DNA of 64,000 nucleotides from NCBI GenBank assembly GCA_014526335.1, contig JACTAT010000014.1, positions 5,419,840 to 5,483,839 on the forward strand, written 5' to 3'. The first letter of the stretch is position 1. Every line of letters starts with the position of its first letter. Positions 49,301-57,744 of this stretch are shown here, in pieces. A program made the position numbers and the translations under genes. Origin of the DNA: Chrysaora quinquecirrha (lineage: Eukaryota > Cnidaria > Scyphozoa > Semaeostomeae > Pelagiidae). Below the pieces are notes generated by a model. It did no database searches and had not been told where the DNA came from. It was given only the letters and a program-made list of their open reading frames with translations.

Positions 49301-49612
49301 GAAGGTCATTGGCGATTGCATCTTCAATCGATAAAGACATTTGATGATAAAGGAAAAGGGGGGAAGAACATCCTTGGAAGATTTTACAACAGAGTGATGA
49401 GAAATATGCAAATTGCATCGATGAATATACCTGGGGAATTGGAACGAGAAACAGATAGCATGATTGAAGAATTTCGTCATCGAATCGAGCAAAGATTATC
49501 AGAACTTGACAGAAAACATTTGCAGATTCTTTTGGCGAAAAAGAAACAAATATTTGAGAAATATGGAAAATTTAAATACATCAAAGAACAGGATCTTATT
49601 GAACCATACTAA
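31766..49612 (+). CDS. Lectin/ILEI/TSP1/FN3 receptor with iGluR-type channel core and K+-channel filter, 26 exons
   Basis: Predicted membrane receptor-channel of about 2060 aa. Exons: 31766-31820, 32438-32722, 33087-33427, 33998-34142, 34448-34747, 35313-35357, 35448-35497, 35754-36033, 36716-36919, 37467-37646, 38454-38750, 38842-39144, 39795-40100, 40681-40977, 41545-41835, 41940-42158, 42445-42590, 43059-43361, 44503-44808, 45686-46151, 46581-46675, 46768-46942, 47049-47109, 47613-47875, 48294-48516, 49062-49612. Order: signal peptide, SUEL lectin, ILEI, two unassigned Cys-containing regions, TSP1, eight FN3, S1-like lobe, TM1 (about 1588-1606), pore loop with TTVGYGD, TM2, S2-like lobe, TM3 (about 1841-1863), and a basic tail of about 200 aa. 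This is iGluR topology with a K+ selectivity signature, as in bacterial GluR0 and rotifer AvGluR1. One-base breaks lie near 41533, 41958 and 45960. K+ conduction is inferred from the motif; the ligand is unknown. Confidence 0.85.
32438..32722 (+). other. SUEL (rhamnose-binding-type) lectin domain exon
   Basis: About 95 residues with the family signatures: CEGQSATLAC at the N-terminus, ANYGG in place of ANYGR, and GEPC in place of DPC, followed by LTVNYYCL. Such domains bind galactose or rhamnose and are also found in latrophilins. Entry and exit are both phase 1, so the module is a symmetrical cassette. Confidence 0.9.
32770..32998 (+). mobile_element. tRNA-like SINE, family B
   Basis: A canonical A box (TGGCCTAGTGGTCAAGG) near 32798 and a B box (GGTTCGACTC) near 32835 are spaced as in a tRNA gene, followed by an unrelated body ending about 32998. 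It sits in the intron between the lectin and ILEI exons. The absence of a foldable acceptor stem argues against a working tRNA. Confidence 0.7.
33087..34142 (+). other. ILEI/FAM3-type domain, two exons (33087-33427, 33998-34142)
   Basis: The translated exons contain GLHIATFD, LEIKSFNTH, METWIDNLRDGTFLMLC and then HALIAFKG. The order and spacing resemble the ILEI (interleukin-like EMT inducer) domain of FAM3 cytokines and related extracellular proteins. The internal intron is phase 0, using a weak GTACTT donor. The pair is flanked by phase-1 introns. Confidence 0.8.
33564..33935. repeat. (CATAAA)n hexanucleotide repeat, about 370 bp
   Basis: Near-perfect CATAAA/CATAAG hexamers fill most of the intron inside the ILEI domain. 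Because the unit is six bases, frames over 100 codons remain open on the minus strand. These are not genes. Confidence 0.95.
34225..34425. repeat. (ATC)n microsatellite
   Basis: About 200 bp of ATC triplets immediately upstream of the acceptor at 34447, in the intron before receptor exon 5. Confidence 0.95.
34448..34747 (+). other. Receptor exon 5, unassigned beta-rich extracellular domain
   Basis: About 100 residues between phase-1 introns, alternating hydrophobic pattern, several N-glycosylation sequons (Asn-Thr-Thr, Asn-Ala-Thr) and one Cys. I do not recognise the fold; it could be a divergent beta-sandwich. Confidence 0.6.
34752..35290. repeat. (TATTAC)n repeat, about 540 bp
   Basis: A run of TATTAC hexamers with rare interruptions in the intron between receptor exons 5 and 6. 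It yields poly-Ile-Thr, poly-Tyr and poly-Ile-Val frames on three readings. It ends about 22 bp before the exon 6 acceptor. Confidence 0.95.
36046..36140. repeat. Short minisatellite, TAATAAACGCCTTTCTC unit
   Basis: Five or so copies of an 18-bp motif close to CTAATAAACGCCTTTCTC begin 13 bp after the exon 8 donor. The following sequence to 36560 has G-rich runs and no exon. Confidence 0.6.
37467..37646 (+). other. Thrombospondin type-1 repeat exon
   Basis: Sixty residues with the TSP1 signature: WTAWSPWS, then CTVTCGSGFQFRSRSC, then paired Cys to the end (DCP). A single exon with phase-1 ends. Trp ladder and Cys spacing are those expected for C-mannosylated TSRs. Confidence 0.95.
37720..38165 (-). 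mobile_element. Family-C SINE split by a GGGGGTAC-ended MITE
   Basis: The SINE part 37720-37807 (plus strand GGATTTGAACC, then ATGAAATCGCCGAATAA, then TCATACGGCC) resumes after 38091 with a CCTCCCGTTTG block, like the uninterrupted copy at 12730-12965. Between them, 37808-38091 has inverted ends (CCGGGGGGGGTACT and AGTACCCCCTCCCCGG) and matches the MITE at 27879-28213. The nesting shows the MITE inserted after the SINE. Confidence 0.55.
42868..42990 (-). mobile_element. Partial tRNA-like SINE, family A
   Basis: GGTGAAATGGCG, TAGCTAGGATC and CTGTAACCATACCGTGG correspond in order to the body of other family-A copies; the head is missing. Intronic. Confidence 0.4.
43499..43701. mobile_element. 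MITE with TGAGGGTCGTT inverted ends
   Basis: TGAGGGTCGTTAAGGGGTT at the left pairs with AACCCCTTAAACGACCCTCA at the right with one or two mismatches. The 200-bp interior repeats GGAACAAGGG. It lies in the intron between FN3-7 and FN3-8. Confidence 0.7.
43801..43977 (-). mobile_element. tRNA-like SINE, family A, best-preserved copy
   Basis: Read on the minus strand it begins GTGGCGTCGTGGTGTAATCC (A-box-like) and reaches GGGTTCGAGCCC (B box) about 60 bases later, then a body ending with AAACATCATTTCACC. Its outer ends are AAGGTGAAAT and GCACCTT, short inverted termini also seen in other copies. Confidence 0.65.
45045..45190 (-). repeat. Dispersed repeat, CCCGATGATGGGAGA family, inverted copy
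   Basis: The reverse complement of the 24935-25080 type: CTCCATCTCCCATAATCGGGCAATGAG at its right end. It lies between FN3-8 and the channel core. Confidence 0.5.
45550..45660 (+). repeat. Dispersed repeat, CCCGATGATGGGAGA family
   Basis: CCCGATGATGGAAGAAGG, ACTCCCGAACATGTTACCCT and AAAGGCTTGT occur in the same order as at 24935-25080. Together with the inverted copy it forms a head-to-head pair in one intron. Confidence 0.5.
45686..48516 (+). other. Channel core of the receptor: S1-like lobe, TM1, K+-type pore, TM2, S2-like lobe, TM3
   Basis: Exon 45686-46151 encodes a Cys-containing S1-like lobe and TM1 (EILIFVVFCWLFGVLIWLL). Exons 46581-46675 and 46768-46942 encode a pore helix, the filter TTVGYGD and TM2, ending GVLTNALIA, which recalls the iGluR M3 motif SYTANLAAF. 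Exons 47049-47109 and 47613-47875 encode an S2-like lobe (AIATGEVQYGILD then GSLGIYASG). Exon 48294-48516 encodes TM3 followed by KRKK. A frame break sits in the A-run at 45960-45965. Confidence 0.85.
47930..48230. repeat. Degenerate ATCAATCA / AATCAATGTAACC repeats
   Basis: A tetranucleotide-like ATCA tract passes into about eight copies of a roughly 20-bp unit (TTAATCAATGTAACCNTCAG) in the intron before the last membrane exon. Confidence 0.6.
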
Positions 49613-50380
49613 TGGACTAATCTACATCAAATGTTAAATTAGCTTTATATGGTTAATGTAGATGGGGTAGATTGTAGCATTAGAACATCGATATTAATAG
49701 GGTTTCCCTGGCCATTTAATCAGGTTAAAACGGCACTTAAGCTATTGCTCTACAAGGACTTAGAGTTAGAGTTGGAGAGAGAGACATGGCCGCCAGAAGC
49801 TTGTGTCATGAATGGCACCTGAAATAATAATAATGGTGATAACGACAAGTCTATCTTCTTCAAACTACTTGGTAAGCTTCACAAGATTAAACATAGGGTT
49901 TTTAAAGTGAGGAACATAGAATGGTTTAATTGTTTTGTTACGCTAAAAGTTAAGTTAATGTTCTAAAGTTAAAACGCTACGCTCGTCCACTTTTCTGATT
50001 GTCCTTCATATGAACCATACGTACTTTGTACGTGGCTGGGTTAAAAATAATCTCCAGGATCCATTTGAAAGGCTTACTGTTTATGCAGCAGTCGAAAGTA
50101 ATCTATTTATGTTTAATAGCTACTAGCTCAGATTAAGTATGCCTAGGGTAAATAAAAAAGATATAGATTATTTCAGCGACTTTAACTCTCTGTTACGTAG
50201 TATGTACAATGTCTATTAATACCAATGTTTATAACAATTATTCGTAATTGTTAAAAGCAATTTGTCAAATTTATGCAGCTATACAGACTGAATTGAATTT
50301 ACTGCAAGTATTACATGAAAATAAAAACAATCTAATAAAAAAGCGAGCAAAATAAAGAAATTGTTTGCAGTAATAATTGT
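49613..50380. other. Tail-to-tail intergenic region, receptor and ENPP genes
   Basis: No gene. The plus strand has AATAAA at about 50151, a candidate poly(A) signal for the receptor, and further AATAAA motifs near 50320-50345. Confidence 0.5.
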
Positions 50381-51987
50381 TTATGGTTTTGAGTATTTAA
50401 TTTCATACTCATTAACATCACTATCCTCATCGATTTCACTTCCACTTAGTTCATCTTCATCTGCTAATAAATGCTTCCGTCCTTCGTTTTTCGTTTCTTT
50501 CAATTTATATGGACTGACACTGTTTTTCTTGTTTCCATTTCGAGGGCAATAACAGCATGTGGATGCATTATATATGACATGTATAAGCAGATACAATGCT
50601 GCGAAGAGAAGCACCATAAACAATACAATAACCCCAGTTAATGCCTCTTTCGATTGGACGACTGTCTTAGCAACGTGCCAATACCATTTTTCTTGTATTG
50701 CAAGGACGCTTGACAACACATATCCTGAACCATCATGGGGTCTGGGCTCTAGTTTAATAGCAGCACAAAGAAGCTGATAAACGTCGACATTGTTGATATT
50801 CTGAATTCGAAGTGATTTGCGAAATGCAGGTCCTTTTGCAATCAAAAGCGAATGACTTGACTGGACACTTGAGGCATAACCTATTACAGCTTGGCGTTTA
50901 TCATTCGGGTCTTTGATGCGTCGTGCGTGAATCTGCCAACCTTCGTCAGCTACTAGTATTATCGGTGTTGTTCTGTTTTCGTGGTTGAAATGAAAATGTT
51001 CTGGCAGATCTTCTTTGCGATATACCTTCATATGTTGATTTGAGTCGTTTAACTTCGCCATCAAAACATCCAAATCTTTCATATCTTTGGGTATTATGGT
51101 AGTTATCGGTCCATTATCAATAACATTATAAGCAGACTGTAATTCTTGACTGAGATAATCTTCCAAATAAATCTTCTTCTCGCCATTAATATCAATTGCC
51201 CCAGAATCGCTTGTTATGACCAAATTTATTTCATCAAACAGACCAGCATTTTTCAAACCAGCAACAAGCTTAGTGACACAATGGTCAATATCTTTCATAG
51301 CCATCTTCAATTTTTCGATGTTGTTCCATGCAACATTGCAGTTTTAAATGGTTCCTCAAAATAAGCAGCAATGAAATTCGGCCGACGTTTCATCTTGACC
51401 CATTCCAATATCTTGTCGATGCGTGCTTCCATTGACATAAAAGGACTCTTGACATCTGAATTCAGTGTTAAATCTTTGAACGGATCTGAAAGTTTTGTGC
51501 CATTTTGTCCCATGGAGCAGGAAAAAGTTAGATTAGTCCCTTTGAACTTGACATCATGTCCAGGCCAATAACATAAGGCACTTTTTGTCCCGTTTCGTTT
51601 CTCATTCGTAACCCAAATTGGCTCAGCTTCATTCCACCATTTTTCCTCAATATTCGAAACATCAAACTTCGCTCCGTTTGATAAATCTTGCATCTTATTC
51701 GCCAGCATACCATGTTTTTCAGGATATAAGCCAGTGACAAGTGTATGCAATGAAGGCAATGTTTCAGATTGAAATGCCGTTTTCTTTTGAATTGCCAAAA
51801 CGCCTTCTGCTGCCAGATTGCTCAAAGCAGGTAAGTTATGTTTATATAATGTTTTCCAACCAAGACCACTGAAGGCAAGAAGTATGACAGATTTTTCTTC
51901 GTTCGCATCTTTCGTGTATTCCAAAACGAAACATCTCGTGTCGAACACCACAAAACCCAGCAATAAGAGAAATCTTATAAAAGCCAT
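50381..51987 (-). CDS. ENPP-family ectonucleotide pyrophosphatase/phosphodiesterase homologue, probably catalytically dead
   Basis: Intronless frame of about 535 aa: signal peptide (residues 1-19), ENPP-type alkaline-phosphatase-fold domain, C-terminal membrane span (GVIVLFMVLLFAALYLLI), short Cys-rich then acidic tail. Family landmarks are clear (TLVTGLYPEKHG, ALCYWPGHDVKFKG, LLIAKGPAFRK, NVDVYQLLC). Metal-site residues differ: FDG is FSG at residue 40, EPDxxGH is EPFxxAM at 214-218, SDHG is SDSG at 261-263, and the later GNHGYDN His is Ile. Only Thr76 (nucleophile position) and Asp261 remain of seven. One base is missing in an A5 run (plus 51311-51315), with homology continuing in the next frame. 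It is likely a type I membrane pseudoenzyme of the ENPP4/5-like group. Assignment to a single orthologue is not possible. Confidence 0.9.
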
Positions 51988-53415
51988 TCTTTGAAGACAG
52001 TCTTTATGGATAGAATAAATGCCCCTTTATCCGCGATATTTTCAAATGTGCGTTGAGGATATGCGAGAGAGATTTCAACTGACGAAATACAACGAAATAA
52101 CGCTGTGTAAATAGAAATGGGCTTGAAACACAACTGGTGAAACAACAAAGCGTTTCTGGTGTTCTTTTCATTACACGTTGATTACAAATATGAGACCATG
52201 TGTTTTTCATGAAATGATCAGTCGACATACTGTCTTCCATGCAGCTGTGTCGATGTGACTTTTTCTTATGCTAATTTTCTATTTGAATTCGTACAGGTGG
52301 TTTTCTTTACTTAATAATACTCATGACAACATCATGCTTCAACGAAACATCCAGAACCTTTCTAATTTACGAAAATCTTCGTTAAAAGAGCTTTGCCCTA
52401 TATCATTATCTGCGTCTCTTTCTAAAGCAGTTTTCCATATATCTTAGGTTTCGGTTGCTATAGAAAAAAATCGAATCTCTCTACAATTGATTGGTGAAAT
52501 CTTAGTTTTGCATTCTGCTTGAGAGTATCCTTAAGCCCAAAGTGTATCGTGTTTATCGCCCAAGGGCCACTTCAAAACCAGACGTTTCCGTAAACTTTTC
52601 TGAGACGGGCGTTTGCTCTATCGCGGAAATAAAGACACGCGAATGCAAGTTCTGTGTTAAAAGAAATAAAATAAAATCTACCATTCTTCCAATTGTATCT
52701 AGTAAGCTGATTGGTTTTCAAAACACGAAACCAATCCAGCTCAACTTTTCTGATTGGTGCATTACGATCCGCATTTGGGTATAAATTCCCCTTGGTCATT
52801 TGCTTCAGTCTGTTCTGATGTTTATACTCTGCGTAGCGTCAGAGGCAAGGAGCTTTCAAGGAGGTTAGAAGTTGTTTCTGCTTTCTTTGCAATCATTTTA
52901 GAGTAATACAACTTTAGCTTTCCTTTAAGTAGGGGTAAGAAGAATTTATAAGCACTATTTGTTTTGCACTTCATGTAGGCTCTAACAGAGCTGTCTAGAG
53001 CTTCAGGGTTGAACAGCATTTAAAAGCATCGTATAACACATTATGCATTTGAAAATGTTCAAGTTGAGACTAAGATAAAGTAAAGTAAATTTAATGATAA
53101 GCTATTCAGCTTACATATCATATAGAGCCAATCAGTATTAAGAAGTGCAGCCTAGCTTTAACATATACTCCTTTACAAGACAATTAACCTGCGCATTTTG
53201 GTCTATCATCTTACAGCTTTAAACTGTTACCTTTTTAGGATTCACTTTTAGAAAAAACCAGTTTCTTGTACATGAATATATAACTCAAAGCTAGTGACAA
53301 AATGTCAGATTTCAAATTCAATTAGCAACAGCTATAGTCACATGTTTTATCAAGAAGACACTTATGGAAGTTCTCAGCAAAGTTTTGTCTTTTCAAGCTA
53401 CCAAATTAAAGTCAT
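51988..53415. other. Intergenic region, no gene seen
   Basis: Presumed promoter of the ENPP homologue and 3' flank of NPRL2. Short overlapping frames at 52540-52800 have no recognisable content. Confidence 0.45.
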
Positions 53416-54582
53416 TCATTTCCAAATGCATATAACAGAGGGATCATTTTCAGTGATTATGTCAAGTTCTTGATAAGAAATTGGTTCACCAATTGCATGA
53501 TTTCTGCAGATTATTTCATCACAACTATAACTCCCATTCAACCATTTGGAAATGTTCTTCAACTTCTGTGAAGAAGGATCTGCCACAAGAACAGGGTATT
53601 TGTCAAGTCTGCGAATGAAACCTTTGATTAAGCCATACTGAACTAATAAGCGTGGATTGACTTTGAGAATTGCCATATCATGCCTTACGCATAAATCCTT
53701 GATCGTAATACCAGGACCCATTGCACAATACAACATGAAAACATCTCTGAAATTCGGCAGATGTGATGTATCATCTGCAACCCATCTTATGCATTCTTTC
53801 TGCATTTCATTGTCTTTTGATAGCTTATTTATCTCAGGAGTGAGTGCGTACATGTTTGAATGCAGAAACACAGGTATTAATGTTATTACACCATAATATA
53901 GCAATGTCTGAATTGCAGATCTTACTAAATTCAAATCCATATCAGCAACAGCAGCTATTTTCTGCACATGATTACATCCATTGATATGTTGTAATATTTG
54001 TTGTGCTATTAAATCCCAGTGTGATGCAAGTATTTCTTTTTTATCCCATAGAAACACAGGAACATGATAATCTAACACAACTGGTGGATGAACAAGACCT
54101 TGAACGAGCTTTAAAAATATTGTATTTGATCCATTAATTTTTATATTACACTCACCTTTTCGGTTTAGGCCATATAAAATATCATTTAAAATGCTTGGGA
54201 TGTTTTGTTTCGTCTCCTCTTGTGAAATAAACCCAGTTTCCTGCTCAAGGGTCGTCAAATAAGCTGCTAGTTTCTTCACCAAAGCTTCATATTTGCTTGT
54301 GCAACTGTCTTCATCAAGTACAAAGCAAACATTAAATAAAAAAGCATTTCTTGAGTATTTAGCATTTTCAATTCCAACCGAGCATCCTATAAATTTGTAA
54401 TCAAAGGCCTTCAGTGTCAAAAGTCTTTGCTGAAGTTGTGGCTTCGTGATAACATAAGGTGCAATGCTATCAAATTGTCCTTTGCTAATAAAGTCTTCTG
54501 GCGATTGATAAGCGATTCTAGGACCAGCTATCGGATCAAATTCACAGAACAAAATGCAACGAATTTCAGACCTCTCCTCCAT
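53416..54582 (-). CDS. NPRL2: NPRL2, GATOR1 complex subunit
   Basis: A 388-residue uninterrupted frame close to the usual NPRL2 length (about 380). NPRL2 with NPRL3 and DEPDC5 forms GATOR1, which inactivates Rag GTPases on the lysosome and so restrains mTORC1 when amino acids are low. The N-terminus (IRCILFCEFDPIAGPRI, then YVITKP) is the longin-type domain. Arg78 in KYSRNAFLFN matches the position of the reported GAP arginine finger. The C-terminal winged-helix region follows (GLIKGFIRRLDKYPV). No intron is present although other conserved genes here are split. It lies head-to-head with POP4, 820 bp apart. Confidence 0.95.
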   Translation of the reverse strand: MEERSEIRCILFCEFDPIAGPRIAYQSPEDFISKGQFDSIAPYVITKPQLQQRLLTLKAFDYKFIGCSVGIENAKYSRNAFLFNVCFVLDEDSCTSKYEALVKKLAAYLTTLEQETGFISQEETKQNIPSILNDILYGLNRKGECNIKINGSNTIFLKLVQGLVHPPVVLDYHVPVFLWDKKEILASHWDLIAQQILQHINGCNHVQKIAAVADMDLNLVRSAIQTLLYYGVITLIPVFLHSNMYALTPEINKLSKDNEMQKECIRWVADDTSHLPNFRDVFMLYCAMGPGITIKDLCVRHDMAILKVNPRLLVQYGLIKGFIRRLDKYPVLVADPSSQKLKNISKWLNGSYSCDEIICRNHAIGEPISYQELDIITENDPSVICIWK

Positions 54583-55401
54583 CTTGTTTTCAAGTTCAAA
54601 GCTTGAGAGAGAAAGTTAGCACTAGAAGGTGGTCGACTTATGCACTTGAAGGTTGTCAAAAATATCCAAAAGGAGGCTTCGCTCTTTTTGTAGCGTCCCT
54701 GTAGCGTCCTTGTTGCTGTTGCAGAGTACAGTGAAAGAAAGTGAATGTGAAATCAAAAACATTGCTCAGTGCTGGAGATGAATGCTCCCCACTTGCATCC
54801 ACAATGCCGAGACACTGTGGCTGAGGCGTCGCATCTTACGGTGGTTCCCGTTACAGGAAATCGCTATTCCCCCCATGAGTCTTCCGCCAGCCTACCCGGG
54901 GGAGGGAATATCCGGCCCCCAGACCTGCTTACGCAATGGATACCCCTTGCTTTCACTTCCAACTCATGACACTGAACAATTGTATGATAGGAACTCAATG
55001 ATGTCACAGATTATTTTCCAGTCATCCTGTCGAGTCCGGTAATGTACTAAAAGCGCATGCGTCATGAAAAGTAATTTTATGGCAAAAATAATTTTCCACT
55101 AAAAAATTGTAGTTCTATTTTTGTTTCTCACCTCATTGATAACTATTAAACTATTAAAAAGTTTTTGAAATTATAAAATTAAGAAAAAAACTAAGTTTTT
55201 ACGCGTTCTCATCAAAACTTCCAAGTCCACGCGTGAGCATTCTACTGTCTCTCCCACCTCTCTAGATTATCCAATCAAATTGCCAGGATCGATGGAAAGT
55301 GCGATTTCGAGCCACTTTGTGTGAGCTGTGTTGTGACTTGTGATCTTTGAACAGGGGTGCTTGCTGGGGTAAATAACAACCTCCAAAGATCAGAGAGCGA
55401 G
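54583..55401. promoter_or_regulatory. Probable bidirectional promoter between NPRL2 and POP4
   Basis: Two housekeeping genes start in opposite directions 820 bp apart. The first 450 bp is less AT-rich than the flanks and includes GGGGGAGGG and CCGGCCCCC. The short plus-strand frames at 54769-55042 have no recognisable protein. No core element is clear. Confidence 0.45.
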
Positions 55402-57487
55402 ATGTCCATCAATACAGGTATAATTGTAAAGCCGAGCTTTATGACTGCATTATCGAATAGCTTTAAGAATGACTGGATGATTGTTTTGAACGGGATTCAA
55501 ATAGGCAGCTTGGGTTAGGCCTTACTTTATGTAGTCTATTTGCTTTTTCTAATTTTTGCCTTTAGAAAACTTGTATGGAACCCTTCCTAAAAGTACTAAA
55601 GAAGCCTTACAGTTGAAGGTATCTTAGTTATTTTCTGATTATTTTATAAATCATTCTGAAACATCAGAAGGGGGTTCATGCCTCTACCAAGCAAGGTAGC
55701 AATTTTTGGGGGTATGGTATGCCTCTAGGTAGTTTAAAAGTTGCCTAAATTTTCCAAATGTTTCCTATGGCTATGATATACCCGAAAATAGAAATAAAAT
55801 TTTCCTCAATGTTGGTAATTAGAAATTTTTTGGCTGGTGACAACCCACTCAATTGCCCCCCAGCATGAAAACTTCTAAACTTTGAGTGCACAATTTTGCC
55901 AAAAACTGTAGAAAACAATGGCCCTGTTGTTTTGAGAACAATACCTTCTGGTGCATGGTAAACAAATTCCAGTCTGGTTGCCCCCCCCCTCTCAGTATTT
56001 ACACTTTGACAAGTAGACAATTTGATTACTATTGAAATGAACTTGAGCTCACAGACCGTTAATGAAACAATATCATTATTAGCCTCTTGATGTCCCTGCA
56101 TCAAAGTTCCTTGGAAACTTCATAGAAGAAGCAGCCCCCACGAAATATGAACAGCACATGGTCACCTTGAAAACCAGACCTCTGATGCTTGATTTACATA
56201 AACATACAAAAATCAAGAAAAGAAGCAAAGCAACAGGACTTACGGCAAAGGAGAAACGTGAACTTGGATTATATAAAATACCAAAAGAACAACAAAAGTA
56301 TTAAAAGCCTTATTTTCCTTATTTGAATTCTAAATCAAAGAATTATAAAAACAGTATCTGTTTTCTAAACGAATTTCGTTTCATTTTGCAGATATGAAAA
56401 CTTTGTCCCATTGCACAAGTTATGGACTGACTATATGACAACACTTCTTGGAATTAACCATCATTCAAAAATGTATAGTTTTCCTTATATTCTATATCTA
56501 TTCATTATTGATTTCTGTGCATCTAAGAACTGAATCAATAAACTGTTTTGTATCAAAATCATTTCTGTTTTTTAGAACTTTGAAAATGGTTGAAAACAAG
56601 CTATTGAAAGCAGACTATCATGGTGCTATCTTAGAAGGTTTCTGCCAACTTCTTCTTTTGAAATAAATGTTCAAACTGATCAATATCATTGTGATTATCA
56701 TTATAATCATCATAATCATTTTCATCATCATCACCATCATCATAGTTAATATCAATGTCATCAGCATCATCATATCATAATCAATGTTCTTCATCGTCAA
56801 TCATCATTATCATTGTTCGAAACATGTTTTACCATTAAAAAATGTCGTTTTTCTTCTGAGATTTTCATTGTGTTATCATAGTCATCGTATGTAATAATTG
56901 TCATCATCATAATAATTACCATCATCAATCATCATCATCATTGTCCTCATAAATCATCATTGCATCCCCATTGTCATAATCATAATCATCATAGTCATCA
57001 TCATCATCATTGTCATCAGCATCATGTCATAATCATCATCATCATCATAATCATCATCATCATCCTAATCATCATCATCATTGTCATCGTCAATCATCTT
57101 CATCATCACGTGGTTGTCGTTAGCTCGGTTTTACTAATTGAATTTCTTTTTATTTCAGTAATAAGTTCAAAATGTAATACATATCTGAATACTGTTGGAA
57201 TTGTTTTCAAAGAAACAAAGAATATGTTTTATTTGATCACTGAAGATGATAAAGTTAAAGGTAAGACAAGAAATCCATGTTGCTGCATGCTATCTGCCCA
57301 TCACATCATCTTTAAAATGCAGATATTATTGATTATTTCTTCTTTTCAAGGTATTCCCAAATTCAACAGTTTATTTCAATTCACATTGAATGATTATATA
57401 TTTGAAATATTTGGAAATAACTTCAGATTCAGAGCAGGAGAAAGATGTGGAAGGAAGTTCAAAACGAAACCCTTCATGGCATTATGA
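55402..57487 (+). CDS. POP4: POP4, RNase P/MRP protein subunit p29, 7 exons
   Basis: Exons 55402-55417, 55566-55618, 56107-56297, 56392-56472, 56576-56637, 57159-57260 and 57351-57487 give 213 aa (human about 220) with all phases matching and no frame break. POP4 is a core protein of ribonuclease P and RNase MRP in the nucleus and nucleolus, binding the RNA subunit during tRNA and rRNA maturation. Diagnostic pieces are the basic linker GLTAKEKRELGLYKIPKEQQ, LHKLWTDYM, NKLLKADYHGAI, TVGIVFKETKNMFYLI and the ending GERCGRKFKTKPFMAL. The first exon has only 16 coding bases. Intron 5 carries an ATC repeat. A plus-strand AATAAA at 57693 fits the 3' end. Confidence 0.95.
56685..57115. repeat. ATC/CATCAT microsatellite, POP4 intron 5
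   Basis: About 430 bp of imperfect ATC triplets split by a short unique segment near 56820-56880. The long His/Ile frame that runs into exon 6 is an artefact. Confidence 0.9.
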
Positions 57488-57692
57488 ATGAACGTATTAA
57501 ATACAAAATAGTATGTCAAACTATTTTATTCAACCAATTTATTCATCGAACAATATTTCCCTTAAAGAAGGAAGAAGAACATGCATAAAAAAGGGAAGTT
57601 TGAGGCAGGTATTAGAGACGTTATTTTTATTTGTGACGCCTTGCTTTGTACGTTTAATGTTGGTAAAGGTTATCTGTAAGTTTAGTGTTGTT

Positions 57693-57744
57693 AATAAAGG
57701 CAATATAGTCATAATAGGATCAGTTAAAAGAGCATATTTTTATT
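57693..57744. terminator. Facing poly(A) signals of POP4 and the GPCR gene
   Basis: AATAAA on the plus strand at 57693-57698 follows POP4. AATAAA on the minus strand at 57739-57744 overlaps the GPCR stop codon (57740-57742). The two convergent transcripts probably end within tens of bases of each other or overlap. Confidence 0.5.

Noticed and set aside
50381..51987. Two separate ENPP-related genes
   Set aside because: The halves abut at a homopolymer with one base missing and together make one complete family domain with leader and anchor.
54769..55042. Small protein genes between NPRL2 and POP4
   Set aside because: Two overlapping frames without recognisable content in what is better explained as a shared promoter region.
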